A stretch of DNA of 64,000 nt from Candidatus Kaistia colombiensis. Lineage in GTDB: Bacteria > Pseudomonadota > Alphaproteobacteria > Rhizobiales > Kaistiaceae. The stretch lies in contig CP119318.1 in assembly GCA_029203105.1 (NCBI GenBank), positions 1,998,501 to 2,062,500 on the forward strand, written 5' to 3'. Within the stretch, counting starts at the first letter, position 1; every line of letters begins with the position of its first letter. The position numbers were made by a program, and so were the translations under genes. Shown piece by piece: positions 25,842-33,489 of the stretch. The notes under the pieces are model-generated. The model did not search any database and was not told where the DNA came from. It saw only the letters and a list, made by a program, of their open reading frames with translations.

Positions 25842-26393
25842 ATGAGCATGACGCACCCGATGACCAACGCCTTTCGCGAGGCATTTCGCCGCCATCCGGC
25901 CGGCGTCGCCGTGATCACCGCCGATCCCGGCGAGCGGCCCGTCGCGATGACCGTGTCCTCGCTGATCTCGGTGAGCGCCGCGCCGCCGGTCGTGGCGTTT
26001 TCTCTGTCGATGAAATCGGGTTCGTCCGAGCCGCTGCTGCGGGCCGAGACCATGGTGATCCACCTGCTGAGCTACACCGACATCGACCTTGCGCAACTCT
26101 GCGCGTCGAGCGGCGCGGATCGCTTTCCCCCGGGCGGCGCCTGGGAACGGCTCGCCACGGGCGAGCCGCGCTATACCGGCGTGGCGACCTGGTTCCGTGC
26201 CCGCCGGCTCGGTGTCCTGCCGATCGAGGGCGCCACGCTGGTCGCGGCGGAATTGCTGGAGGGCGAAGCGCACCCGCTGGAAGATCCGCCGGAGGACCAT
26301 TCGCTCGTCTATCTGGACCGCCGCTGGCATCGCCTGCACAAGGAACTCGGAGGCGGCATGTTCGATCTCGTGGATTCGTCGCGGTTCATGTAG
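25842..26393 (+). CDS. Flavin reductase, small component of the two-component monooxygenase
   Basis: A 183-residue protein of the HpaC/flavin-reductase-like FMN-binding split-barrel family. Visible features are FRRHPAGVAVITADPG, MTVSSLISVSAAPPVVAFSL and the C-terminal DHSLVYLDRRWHRL. It supplies reduced FAD or FMN, using NAD(P)H, to the oxygenase just upstream. The start chosen is ATG at 25842; the Met at codon 3 is an alternative. The gene ends about ten bases before an intergenic repeat. Confidence 0.88.
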   Translation: MSMTHPMTNAFREAFRRHPAGVAVITADPGERPVAMTVSSLISVSAAPPVVAFSLSMKSGSSEPLLRAETMVIHLLSYTDIDLAQLCASSGADRFPPGGAWERLATGEPRYTGVATWFRARRLGVLPIEGATLVAAELLEGEAHPLEDPPEDHSLVYLDRRWHRLHKELGGGMFDLVDSSRFM

Positions 26394-26403
26394 GCGATTG
26401 TCG

Positions 26404-26510
26404 CTCTAGGCGATTTCGAGCGAAGTGGGTACTGGTTCGCGTGCAGAAAACGAGATCGAACAAAGAGTTAGAGCCATTCGGCGTTTCCATGAACAAGGTG
26501 CGGATCTAGA
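26404..26510. repeat. Possible rhizobial intergenic mosaic (RIME/REP-like) repeat
   Basis: About 107 bp between the flavin reductase and GMC genes, bounded by CTCTAGG and ATCTAGA. It contains the stretch CGAAGTGGGTACTGGTTCGC, followed by an AGAAAACGAGATCGAACAAA-like segment. I recognise this pattern from dispersed palindromic elements in Hyphomicrobiales genomes. It is a single copy in this window, so repeat status rests on memory of similar sequences and needs a genome search. Confidence 0.45.
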
Positions 26511-26553
26511 CTGCCCGAAGGCGTTTCTCGCGGCTGACCACGGAACCAACTAG

Positions 26554-28182
26554 ATGAACCATGCCAGCCCTAGGCCGGCCAATTTCGGCACGTTCGACGT
26601 CGTGATCGTCGGTGCCGGATCGTCCGGCTCCGTGATCGCCAACCGTCTGTCGGCCGACCCGGCCCGGCGCGTCCTGCTCATCGAGGCGGGCAAGAGCGAC
26701 AATCACCCCTGGGTGCATATTCCGGTCGGCTATCTGTTCGCCATCGGCAATCCGCGGCTGGATTGGGGCTTCAAGACCGAGGCGGTGCCCGGACTGAACG
26801 GCCGCAGTCTGCTCTATCCGCGCGGCAAGGTGCTCGGTGGCTGTTCCTCGATCAACGGCATGATCTACATGCGCGGCCAGTCGCAGGACTATGACGGCTG
26901 GCGTGATCTCGGCAATGCCGGCTGGGGCTGGTCGGACGTGCTGCCGCTGTTCCGCCGGTCCGAGCGGCATTTCGGCGTTTCGGACGAGGCGCATGGCACG
27001 ACTGGCGAATTGCGGGTCGAGCCGCAGCGCCTGCGCTGGCCGATCCTCGACGAGGTGGCGAAGGCGGCCGAGCAGATGGGCATCCCAGCCACCGACGACT
27101 TCAACGCCGGCGACAATGAGGGCGTCGGCTATTTCCCGGTCAACCAGAAGCGCGGCATTCGCTGGAACGCGCGCAAGGCGTTCCTGGATCCGGCGCGCCG
27201 GCGGCCCAACCTGGTGGTCTTGACGGAATGCCATGTCCGACGGCTGCAACTCGATGGCCGGCGCGTCACCGGCGTAGTCTTCTCGCGCGGCGGCGACCTC
27301 TTCAAGGCGCATGCCCGCCAAGAGGTCGTGCTCTCCGCCGGGGCGATCGGCTCGCCGCAGATTCTCGAGCTCTCGGGGATCGGGCAACCGGAGCTGTTGG
27401 ACCGGATCGGGGTTCCGCTGGTCCACGCGCTGCCGGGTGTCGGCGAGAACCTGCAGGATCACCTTCAACTGCGCACCATCTATTCGATCACCGGCGCGCG
27501 GACGCTGAACGACCGGGCCGCGACGCTCCGGGGCAAGGCCGGCATCGCGCTCGAATACGCGTTGACGCGGAGCGGGCCGATGTCGATGGCGCCGAGCCAG
27601 CTCGGCATCTTCACCCGCAGCGGCCCGGCGCATAACCGCGCCAATATCGAAGATCACGTCCAGCCGCTGTCGCTGGATGCCTTTGGTCAGCCGCTGCACC
27701 GCACACCGGCGCTGACAGTCTCGGTCTGCAATCTGCGACCGACGAGCCGGTGCTCGACCCATGCTGCAAGTGCCGATCCGCAAGCCTCGCCGGCGATCCA
27801 GCCGAACTATCTCTCCACCGAGGCGGACCGCACGGTCGCAGCCGACAGCATCCGTCATGCGCGCCGCCTGATGGCGCAGCCGCATCTGGCGCGCTATCGC
27901 CCGACCGAGATCAAGCCGGGTCCTGGTCCCGAGGATGGCGAAACGCTGGCGCGGCTGGCCGGGGAAATTGGCACGACCATCTTCCACCCGGTCGGCACGG
28001 CCCGAATGGGACAGGATGCACAGGCCGTTGTCGATCCTGAGCTTCGAGTGCATGGGCTGACGGGGCTGCGGATCGCGGATTGCTCGGTGATGCCGACGAT
28101 TGTCTCGGGCAACACCCACGCTCCGGCGGTGATGGTCGGCGAGAGGGCGGCCGATCTGATCGCCGCCGCGGGCAGGCTCTGA
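26554..28182 (+). CDS. GMC family FAD-dependent oxidoreductase (choline dehydrogenase-like)
   Basis: A 542-residue flavoprotein of the glucose-methanol-choline family. The FAD motif VIVGAGSSGSVIANRLS is near residues 12-28, followed by LLIEAG. GMC signature 1 is around LGGCSSINGMIYMRG, and signature 2 is around SAGAIGSPQILELSGIG. The catalytic His pair lies in IFHPVGTARMG and SGNTHAP near the C-terminus. It oxidises a primary alcohol, probably passing electrons to the respiratory chain. It ends 22 bp before the convergent IclR gene. No clear ribosome site precedes the ATG. Link to the aromatic cluster is by position only. Confidence 0.9.
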   Translation: MNHASPRPANFGTFDVVIVGAGSSGSVIANRLSADPARRVLLIEAGKSDNHPWVHIPVGYLFAIGNPRLDWGFKTEAVPGLNGRSLLYPRGKVLGGCSSINGMIYMRGQSQDYDGWRDLGNAGWGWSDVLPLFRRSERHFGVSDEAHGTTGELRVEPQRLRWPILDEVAKAAEQMGIPATDDFNAGDNEGVGYFPVNQKRGIRWNARKAFLDPARRRPNLVVLTECHVRRLQLDGRRVTGVVFSRGGDLFKAHARQEVVLSAGAIGSPQILELSGIGQPELLDRIGVPLVHALPGVGENLQDHLQLRTIYSITGARTLNDRAATLRGKAGIALEYALTRSGPMSMAPSQLGIFTRSGPAHNRANIEDHVQPLSLDAFGQPLHRTPALTVSVCNLRPTSRCSTHAASADPQASPAIQPNYLSTEADRTVAADSIRHARRLMAQPHLARYRPTEIKPGPGPEDGETLARLAGEIGTTIFHPVGTARMGQDAQAVVDPELRVHGLTGLRIADCSVMPTIVSGNTHAPAVMVGERAADLIAAAGRL

Positions 28183-28204
28183 GACGCAGCGTGCGGGGCG
28201 TGGT

Positions 28205-28966
28205 TCAGCGCAGGATTTCCCGCATTCTTGAACTGACGTCCTGAAGCGCGGGGAGATAGCGCTCGATGATGGCCTCGATCGGCTCGCCGCGCGCCGGCAG
28301 CCCGAGATTGACGGCGGCGACCGTGACACGCCGTGCCGTCATCAGCGGAACCGCAATCGAGCGCAGGCCCATCTCCACCTCCTGGTCAATGGCCGCGTAG
28401 CCATTGGCACGGACGCGGGCGATCTCGGCCAGCACGGCCTCCGGGTCCGTCAGTGTGTGCGGGGTGCGGCGGGGCAGCGGGCCGACGCCCAGTCGCGCGC
28501 GCGCCTCGGCCTCCGGCAGTGCGGCCAGCAGGACGCGGCCCATGGAGGTGCAATAGGCCGGCAGGCGCGATCCCGGCATCAGCGCGATCGACATCACCTT
28601 TCGCTGGGCGGCGCGGGCGACATAGACGATCTCGTCGCCATCGAGAATCGAGACCGACGAGCTTTCGCCGATCGCCTCGGACAGCTGGTCGAGCAGCGGC
28701 TGGACGAGCTGCGGCAGCGGCATGGTGGCGAGACAGGCCGTTCCGAGCCGCAGCACGCGCGGTGTCAGCGTGAAGTACTTCCCGTCATAGTCGGCATAGC
28801 CCAGATGGGCCAGCGTCAGCAGGCAGCGCCGCGCCGTCGCGCGGTCGAGGCCGCTCGCCGCCGCGACTTCGGAGATCGACTGCCGCGGATGGTCGGGACT
28901 GAACGTCTCGATGACGGAGAGGCCCTTGGCGAGGCCACCCATCAGGTCGCGTTCGGGAACGGTCAT
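28205..28966 (-). CDS. IclR-family regulator, PcaR/PcaU-like
   Basis: A 253-residue regulator. The N-terminal winged helix (about residues 8-70) contains KGLSVIETF and SISEVAAASGLDRATARRCL, and the C-terminal GAF-like effector domain has CTSMGRVLLA and IDQEVEMGLRSIAVP. It resembles activators of the 3-oxoadipate (beta-ketoadipate) pathway. It is divergent from pcaI with a 136-bp gap holding a perfect inverted repeat, so control of pcaIJF in response to 3-oxoadipate or a precursor is likely. Confidence 0.9.
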   Translation of the reverse strand: MTVPERDLMGGLAKGLSVIETFSPDHPRQSISEVAAASGLDRATARRCLLTLAHLGYADYDGKYFTLTPRVLRLGTACLATMPLPQLVQPLLDQLSEAIGESSSVSILDGDEIVYVARAAQRKVMSIALMPGSRLPAYCTSMGRVLLAALPEAEARARLGVGPLPRRTPHTLTDPEAVLAEIARVRANGYAAIDQEVEMGLRSIAVPLMTARRVTVAAVNLGLPARGEPIEAIIERYLPALQDVSSRMREILR

Positions 28967-28987
28967 GGCGCTTGCGATCCGTTTTGA

Positions 28988-29016
28988 GCGATATTCGAAC
29001 AAATGAATGATATCGC
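28988..29016. promoter_or_regulatory. Candidate IclR operator between iclR and pcaI
   Basis: A perfect 7-bp inverted repeat, GCGATAT and ATATCGC, separated by 15 bases, lies in the divergent gap. It starts about 22 bp from the IclR start and ends about 86 bp before pcaI. The centre-to-centre distance is about two helical turns, compatible with an IclR dimer or tetramer site. Confidence 0.5.
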
Positions 29017-29102
29017 ACAAGTTGGATGGACGGAAGTGTGGGGCGGGCGCTATCCCTTGGCGGCGCCGGGCAGTTCCGAGCCAGGGCGCGAGGGGAATTC
29101 GC

Positions 29103-29834
29103 ATGGACAAGACAGTCACAGACCTCGCCACCGCCGTGGCCGGGATCGGGGACGGAATGACCGTGATGATCGGTGGCTTCGGCGGGGCGGGCTCGCCCAT
29201 CGAGCTGATCCACGCGCTCATCGATCGCTTCCGCGCCACCGGCCATCCGAAGGCGCTGACGATCATCAACAACAATGCCGGCAACGGTCATGTCGGGCTG
29301 GCCGCGCTGATCGAGGCCGGGATGGTGAAGAAGCTGATCTGCTCCTTTCCGCGTTCCGCCGATCCGGTGGTGTTCACGGAACTCTATCTGGCGGGGAAGA
29401 TCGAGCTGGAGCTGGTGCCGCAGGGTACGCTGGCCGAGCGCATCCGCGCTGGTGGCGCCGGGATCCCGGCCTTCTATACCCCGACTTCCTATGGCACCGA
29501 CCTCGCCAAGGGCAAGCCGGTCGCGGAATTCGACGGGCGGTCCTATGTGCAGGAGCGCTGGCTGAAGGCCGATGTGGCGCTGGTGAAGGCGGAAACCGCT
29601 GACAAGCACGGCAATCTCGCTTTTCGGGCCGCCGCGCGTAACTTCAATCCGCTGATGTCCATGGCGGCGGCCGAGACGGTCGTGCAGGCGGGCCAGGTCG
29701 TGCTGGCGGGCGGCATCGATCCCGAGGCGGTCGTGACGCCGGGCATCTTCGTGCAGAAAGTGGTGCAGGTCGCCAATGCGCAGCAGGAAGAGGATCTGAA
29801 TCGCGCCAACGCCGTCTATCCGGGAGCTGCCTGA
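29103..29834 (+). CDS. pcaI: 3-oxoadipate CoA-transferase subunit A
   Basis: Alpha subunit of the enzyme moving CoA from succinyl-CoA to 3-oxoadipate. The 243-residue product has the family I CoA-transferase features MIGGFGGAGSP, INNNAGNG and FYTPTSYGTDLAKG. The ATG at 29103 has AGGGGA about seven bases upstream. Subunit B follows one base after the stop. Together with pcaF it turns the 3-oxoadipate made by the aromatic cluster into central metabolites. A 3-oxoacid (acetoacetate) CoA-transferase is the main alternative; the pcaF neighbour favours 3-oxoadipate. Confidence 0.9.
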   Translation: MDKTVTDLATAVAGIGDGMTVMIGGFGGAGSPIELIHALIDRFRATGHPKALTIINNNAGNGHVGLAALIEAGMVKKLICSFPRSADPVVFTELYLAGKIELELVPQGTLAERIRAGGAGIPAFYTPTSYGTDLAKGKPVAEFDGRSYVQERWLKADVALVKAETADKHGNLAFRAAARNFNPLMSMAAAETVVQAGQVVLAGGIDPEAVVTPGIFVQKVVQVANAQQEEDLNRANAVYPGAA

Positions 29835-29835
29835 C

Positions 29836-30507
29836 ATGATCGCCAAGCTGACCAACAATCAGATCGCCTGGCGCGCCGCGCAGGACATCCACGACGGTGC
29901 CTACGTCAATCTCGGCATCGGCTTTCCGGAAAAGGTCGCCCAGTATCAGCCGCCGGGGCGCGAGGCGATCTTTCACACCGAGAACGGCATCCTGAACTTC
30001 GGCGAGGCGCCGCGGAGCGGCGACGAGGATTGGGACCTGATCAACGCCGGCAAGCGGGCGGTGACGTTGAAGCCCGGCTCGGCGTTTTTCCATCATGCCG
30101 ACAGCTTCGCCATGGTCCGCGGCGGCCATCTGGATGTGGCGATCCTCGGCGCCTACGAGGTGGCGGAAAATGGTGACCTCGCCAATTGGTCGACGGGGCC
30201 GAAGGGCGTGCCGGCGGTGGGCGGGGCGATGGATCTCGTCCATGGCGCCAAGCGCGTCGCGGTCATCACCGACCACGTCACCAAGGACGGCAAGCCGAAG
30301 CTGCTGCAGCGCTGCACGCTACCGCTGACCGGGGTCGCCTGCGTGACGCGCGTTTACACCTCGCTGGCGGTGATCGACATCGAAGGCGGACGCTTCGTCC
30401 TGCGCGAGAAGTTGTCCGCTTTGTCGCTTGACGAGTTGCAGGCCGTGACCGGCGCCGAATTGCGCGTCAACGGCGCCGTTGCCGATCTGATCGTTCCGGA
30501 GCTCTAG
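29836..30507 (+). CDS. pcaJ: 3-oxoadipate CoA-transferase subunit B
   Basis: Beta subunit, 223 residues, carrying the catalytic Glu in HTENGILNFGEAP (the family ENG motif). Other features are YVNLGIGFPEKVA near the N-terminus and GAMDLVHGAKRV in the middle. The start follows the pcaI stop by one base with GGGAG upstream; the stop lies one base before pcaF. Confidence 0.92.
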   Translation: MIAKLTNNQIAWRAAQDIHDGAYVNLGIGFPEKVAQYQPPGREAIFHTENGILNFGEAPRSGDEDWDLINAGKRAVTLKPGSAFFHHADSFAMVRGGHLDVAILGAYEVAENGDLANWSTGPKGVPAVGGAMDLVHGAKRVAVITDHVTKDGKPKLLQRCTLPLTGVACVTRVYTSLAVIDIEGGRFVLREKLSALSLDELQAVTGAELRVNGAVADLIVPEL

Positions 30508-30508
30508 C

Positions 30509-31711
30509 ATGACCAACGTCTTCATCTGCGACTATATCCGCACGCCGATCGGCCGCTTTGGCGGCGCGCTGTCGTCGGTCCGCGCCGACGATCTCGGCGC
30601 TGTGCCGCTTCGGGCGCTGATGGCGCGCCATGGCGGCGTGGATTGGGAGGCGGTCGACGACGTGATCTTCGGCTGCGCTAACCAGGCGGGCGACGACAAT
30701 CGCAATGTGGCGCGCATGTCGGCGCTTCTGGCCGGACTGCCGGTTGGTGTTTCCGGCATGACGATCAACCGCCTCTGCGGCTCGGGCATGGACGCCGTCA
30801 TCGCCGCCGCCCGCGCCATCAAGGCGGACGAGGCGGAACTGGTGATCGCCGGCGGCGTCGAAAGCATGTCGCGCGCGCCCTTCGTCATGCCGAAGGCCGA
30901 AACCGCCTTTTCGCGCAATGCCGAGATTTATGACACGACGATCGGCTGGCGCTTCATCAATCCGCTGATGAAGGCGCAGTACGGCGTCGATTCCATGCCG
31001 GAGACGGGCGAGAACGTCGCCGAGGACTTTTCCGTCTCACGCGAGGATCAGGACCGCTTCGCGCTCAGCAGCCAAGCCAAGGCGGCCGCCGCGCAGGCGA
31101 ATGGTCGGCTGGCGCGCGAGATCGCACCGGTCACCATCCCGCAGCGCAAGGGCGATCCGGTCGTGGTCGACAGGGATGAGCACCCGCGCGCCACGACGAT
31201 CGAGGCGCTGGCGAAGCTGCCGACACCCTTCCGCAAGGGGGGCACGGTGACGGCCGGCAATGCTTCCGGCGTGAATGACGGCGCTGCTGCGCTGATCCTG
31301 GCCTCGGCGGCTGCGGCGCGGAAGCACGGCCTGACGCCGATCGCCCGCGTGCTCGGCGGCGCGGCGGCGGGCGTGCCGCCGCGGATCATGGGTATCGGTC
31401 CGGCGCCGGCCTCGAAGAAGCTGATGGCGCGGCTTGGACTGGCGGCGGCCGATTTCGACGTGATCGAGCTGAACGAGGCGTTCGCCTCGCAGGGCCTCGC
31501 CACCTTGCGCGACCTCGGCATCGCCGATGATGATGCGCGGGTGAACTCGAATGGCGGCGCGATCGCGCTCGGTCATCCGCTCGGCATGTCCGGCGCGCGG
31601 ATCACCGGCACGGCGGCGCTGGAACTGAGCCTCAACGGCGGTCGCCGCTCGCTCTCCACCATGTGCATCGGCGTCGGGCAGGGTATCGCCATCGCGCTGG
31701 AACGGGTCTAG
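30509..31711 (+). CDS. pcaF: 3-oxoadipyl-CoA thiolase
   Basis: A 400-residue thiolase cleaving 3-oxoadipyl-CoA to succinyl-CoA and acetyl-CoA. The nucleophilic Cys is in NRLCGSGMDA near residue 90, the His in GGAIALGHPLGMSG, and the second Cys in MCIGVGQG near the C-terminus. It begins directly after pcaJ and is followed by strong hairpins. The length and VFICDYIRTPIGRFGGAL start are typical of PcaF. Confidence 0.93.
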   Translation: MTNVFICDYIRTPIGRFGGALSSVRADDLGAVPLRALMARHGGVDWEAVDDVIFGCANQAGDDNRNVARMSALLAGLPVGVSGMTINRLCGSGMDAVIAAARAIKADEAELVIAGGVESMSRAPFVMPKAETAFSRNAEIYDTTIGWRFINPLMKAQYGVDSMPETGENVAEDFSVSREDQDRFALSSQAKAAAAQANGRLAREIAPVTIPQRKGDPVVVDRDEHPRATTIEALAKLPTPFRKGGTVTAGNASGVNDGAAALILASAAAARKHGLTPIARVLGGAAAGVPPRIMGIGPAPASKKLMARLGLAAADFDVIELNEAFASQGLATLRDLGIADDDARVNSNGGAIALGHPLGMSGARITGTAALELSLNGGRRSLSTMCIGVGQGIAIALERV

Positions 31712-31724
31712 CCCGGGCGGCCCG

Positions 31725-31756
31725 GGAACAGCGCCCACCCTGGACGGCGCTGTTCC
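31725..31756. terminator. Hairpin terminator between pcaF and the PHP gene
   Basis: A perfect 11-bp stem (GGAACAGCGCC with GGCGCTGTTCC) with a 10-base loop lies 14 bp after pcaF. A second hairpin, CCGTCCG with CGGACGG at 31772-31792, follows before the convergent PHP-domain gene. Together they can end transcription from both sides. Confidence 0.65.
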
Positions 31757-31807
31757 TGATTGCTGTCGAGCCCGTCCGCCTTCGACGGACGGCCGGGCCG
31801 AGAGGTT

Positions 31808-32710
31808 CTATTTCCAGATCGGGTTGGACCAGGCGCTGCGGCCCGTATCATCAATGACGATCACGCGCAGCCAGGGGCTCGTCGCGAGCGGCGCCAGCGA
31901 GACACGGGTGCGGGTCATCGCGATGCCGCTGCTGTGGCTCATCAGATAACCCTGTCCGGCGACCAGCACGCGCGAGGCCGGCGAGCAGCGGACTTCGACG
32001 GCGTCGGCGGTCACGTCGACATCGTCGATGCGCGGCCCCTGCGTCGAATAGAAGTGCCCGCTCTTCAGCGCATCCAGGATGTGTTCCGGGCTGTTGCTCG
32101 CGGCCTTGAGCTCGATCCAGCCGCCGCCGAAATCCGCCGCCTTGAAGTGGGCGTCGTCGCAGGCGTAGGTGGTCAGCCGATGGCCCTTGTCGAGCAGCCC
32201 GTCGAGCAGATAGGCGCCATGGCCCTTGTCATGCATGACCTGGCAACCGTGATTATAGATCTCCACCGAATGGGCGGCGTCGACGAGCGTTTCGGCATCG
32301 GTGAGCGACAGGCTGTACCAGCCGGGATGGGCGATGCCGACAAAGGCGCCGGCCGCCTTAGCGCGGCGGGCAAGCGCGGGGCCGTCCTCGTCCGGCATCG
32401 TCGGGGCGAAGTCGAGCGGCAGGCCGACGGCGACGAGGTGCCAGAGATCGCTCACTTCGGTGCGCGGCGCATGGATCTCGGCGCCCTGCAGCATGGTGAA
32501 GGTCTCGTCGCTGAAGGCGCGCGTATCAGTGACCGGGAAGTCGTACTGCTTGAGGAAATGGTCGGTGATCGACAGGAAGTCATAGCCGGAGCGGCGATAG
32601 GTCTGGATCACGTCCTCGACCGAAAGCGTGCCGTCGGAGCGCGTCGTGTGGGTGTGGATGTTGCCGCGCAGGAAGCGGCCGGGCATGGAGAAGGGAGCGA
32701 TGCTGCTCAT
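31808..32710 (-). CDS. PHP-domain metal-dependent phosphoesterase, CehA/McbA-like
   Basis: A 300-residue PHP-fold hydrolase. Metal-binding motifs are NIHTHTTRSDGTLS near the N-terminus, SITDHF about 30 residues later, IAHPGW in the middle, and further His/Asp residues in the YACDDAHF region. The start ATG at 32710 is preferred over a TTG 21 bases upstream because AAGGA precedes it at good spacing. It is the last gene of the RpiR-controlled ABC operon, just after a HAD phosphatase. Hydrolysis of a phosphate ester brought in by the transporter is the likely role; substrate unknown. Confidence 0.82.
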   Translation of the reverse strand: MSSIAPFSMPGRFLRGNIHTHTTRSDGTLSVEDVIQTYRRSGYDFLSITDHFLKQYDFPVTDTRAFSDETFTMLQGAEIHAPRTEVSDLWHLVAVGLPLDFAPTMPDEDGPALARRAKAAGAFVGIAHPGWYSLSLTDAETLVDAAHSVEIYNHGCQVMHDKGHGAYLLDGLLDKGHRLTTYACDDAHFKAADFGGGWIELKAASNSPEHILDALKSGHFYSTQGPRIDDVDVTADAVEVRCSPASRVLVAGQGYLMSHSSGIAMTRTRVSLAPLATSPWLRVIVIDDTGRSAWSNPIWK

Positions 32711-32745
32711 CGGGAACGGTCCTTTGTGCAATCGGGAAGGCTAGT

Positions 32746-33426
32746 TCAGGCAAAGGCGGCCGCGTTGGCGGAAAGCCAGGGCAGGGCGGCCAACTCGCGG
32801 TGTTCGGTGAGGACGAGGTCGGCGCCGAGCGACAGCAGGCGCTGGTCGTGTCCGGGCAGGATGTGGCCGCCGCCGCAGAAGCCGACGACGCGCATGCCGG
32901 CGGCGACGCCCGCGGTGACGCCGGTGACGCTGTCTTCCACCACGAGGCATCTCTCGGGCGGGATGCCGCCCATGGACTTCGCGGCATGCAGGAACAGGTC
33001 GGGGGCGGGCTTGCCCCGCGCCACGTCATCGGCGCTGAACACGCGTCCCTCGACCAGCGCGGCGAGGCCGGTGGCGGCGAAGGTGCAGCGCAGGCGTTCA
33101 TGGCCGCTGTTGGAGGCGACGCAATAGGGCTGGCCGAGCCCGCGCAGCAGTTCGGCGATGCCGGCGATCGGCTGCAAGCGCGTCTTGAAGGCTTCGTCGA
33201 GCCGTTCGGCCAGGCTGGCCTCGAAGGTCGCCGGCAACGCGACGCCGTTGGTCTCTTCCAGCTTCCTGCGCGCTGCCACGGCATCGAGGCCGACCAGCGA
33301 GAGGAGAGCATCCTCGACCGACATCGCCAGCCCGATGGAGCCAAGAGTCTGGCAGGTCACCTGTGCCGCGAGGATCTCGCTGTCGACCAGCACGCCATCA
33401 CAATCGAAAATTACAAGGTCTATCAA
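32746..33426 (-). CDS. HAD-superfamily phosphatase/phosphomutase-like protein
   Basis: A 226-residue HAD protein with motif I FDCDGVLVDSE, motif II ASNSG, the motif III Lys in RGKPAPDLFL and motif IV VEDSVTG. The cap inserted after motif I is the small helical type of the beta-phosphoglucomutase/YniC/sugar-phosphatase branch. The start is TTG at 33426, with no better in-frame ATG. It lies between the binding-protein gene, with hairpins in the gap, and the PHP gene. It probably dephosphorylates a sugar or polyol phosphate. Confidence 0.85.
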   Translation of the reverse strand: MIDLVIFDCDGVLVDSEILAAQVTCQTLGSIGLAMSVEDALLSLVGLDAVAARRKLEETNGVALPATFEASLAERLDEAFKTRLQPIAGIAELLRGLGQPYCVASNSGHERLRCTFAATGLAALVEGRVFSADDVARGKPAPDLFLHAAKSMGGIPPERCLVVEDSVTGVTAGVAAGMRVVGFCGGGHILPGHDQRLLSLGADLVLTEHRELAALPWLSANAAAFA

Positions 33427-33446
33427 GGTTTTTACCTATGAGCGTG

Positions 33447-33489
33447 CCGCGCGTCTGGAGACGCGCGGCCACCGTCTCCCAAGGGAGAC
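33447..33489 (-). terminator. Tandem hairpins after the CUT1 binding-protein gene
   Basis: Two hairpins lie just after the binding-protein stop on the minus strand: GTCTCCC with GGGAGAC (33474-33489) and a 10-bp stem of CCGCGCGTCT with AGACGCGCGG (33447-33468). The downstream HAD gene starts only about 20 bp later. They likely reduce read-through or protect the binding-protein message. Confidence 0.5.
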
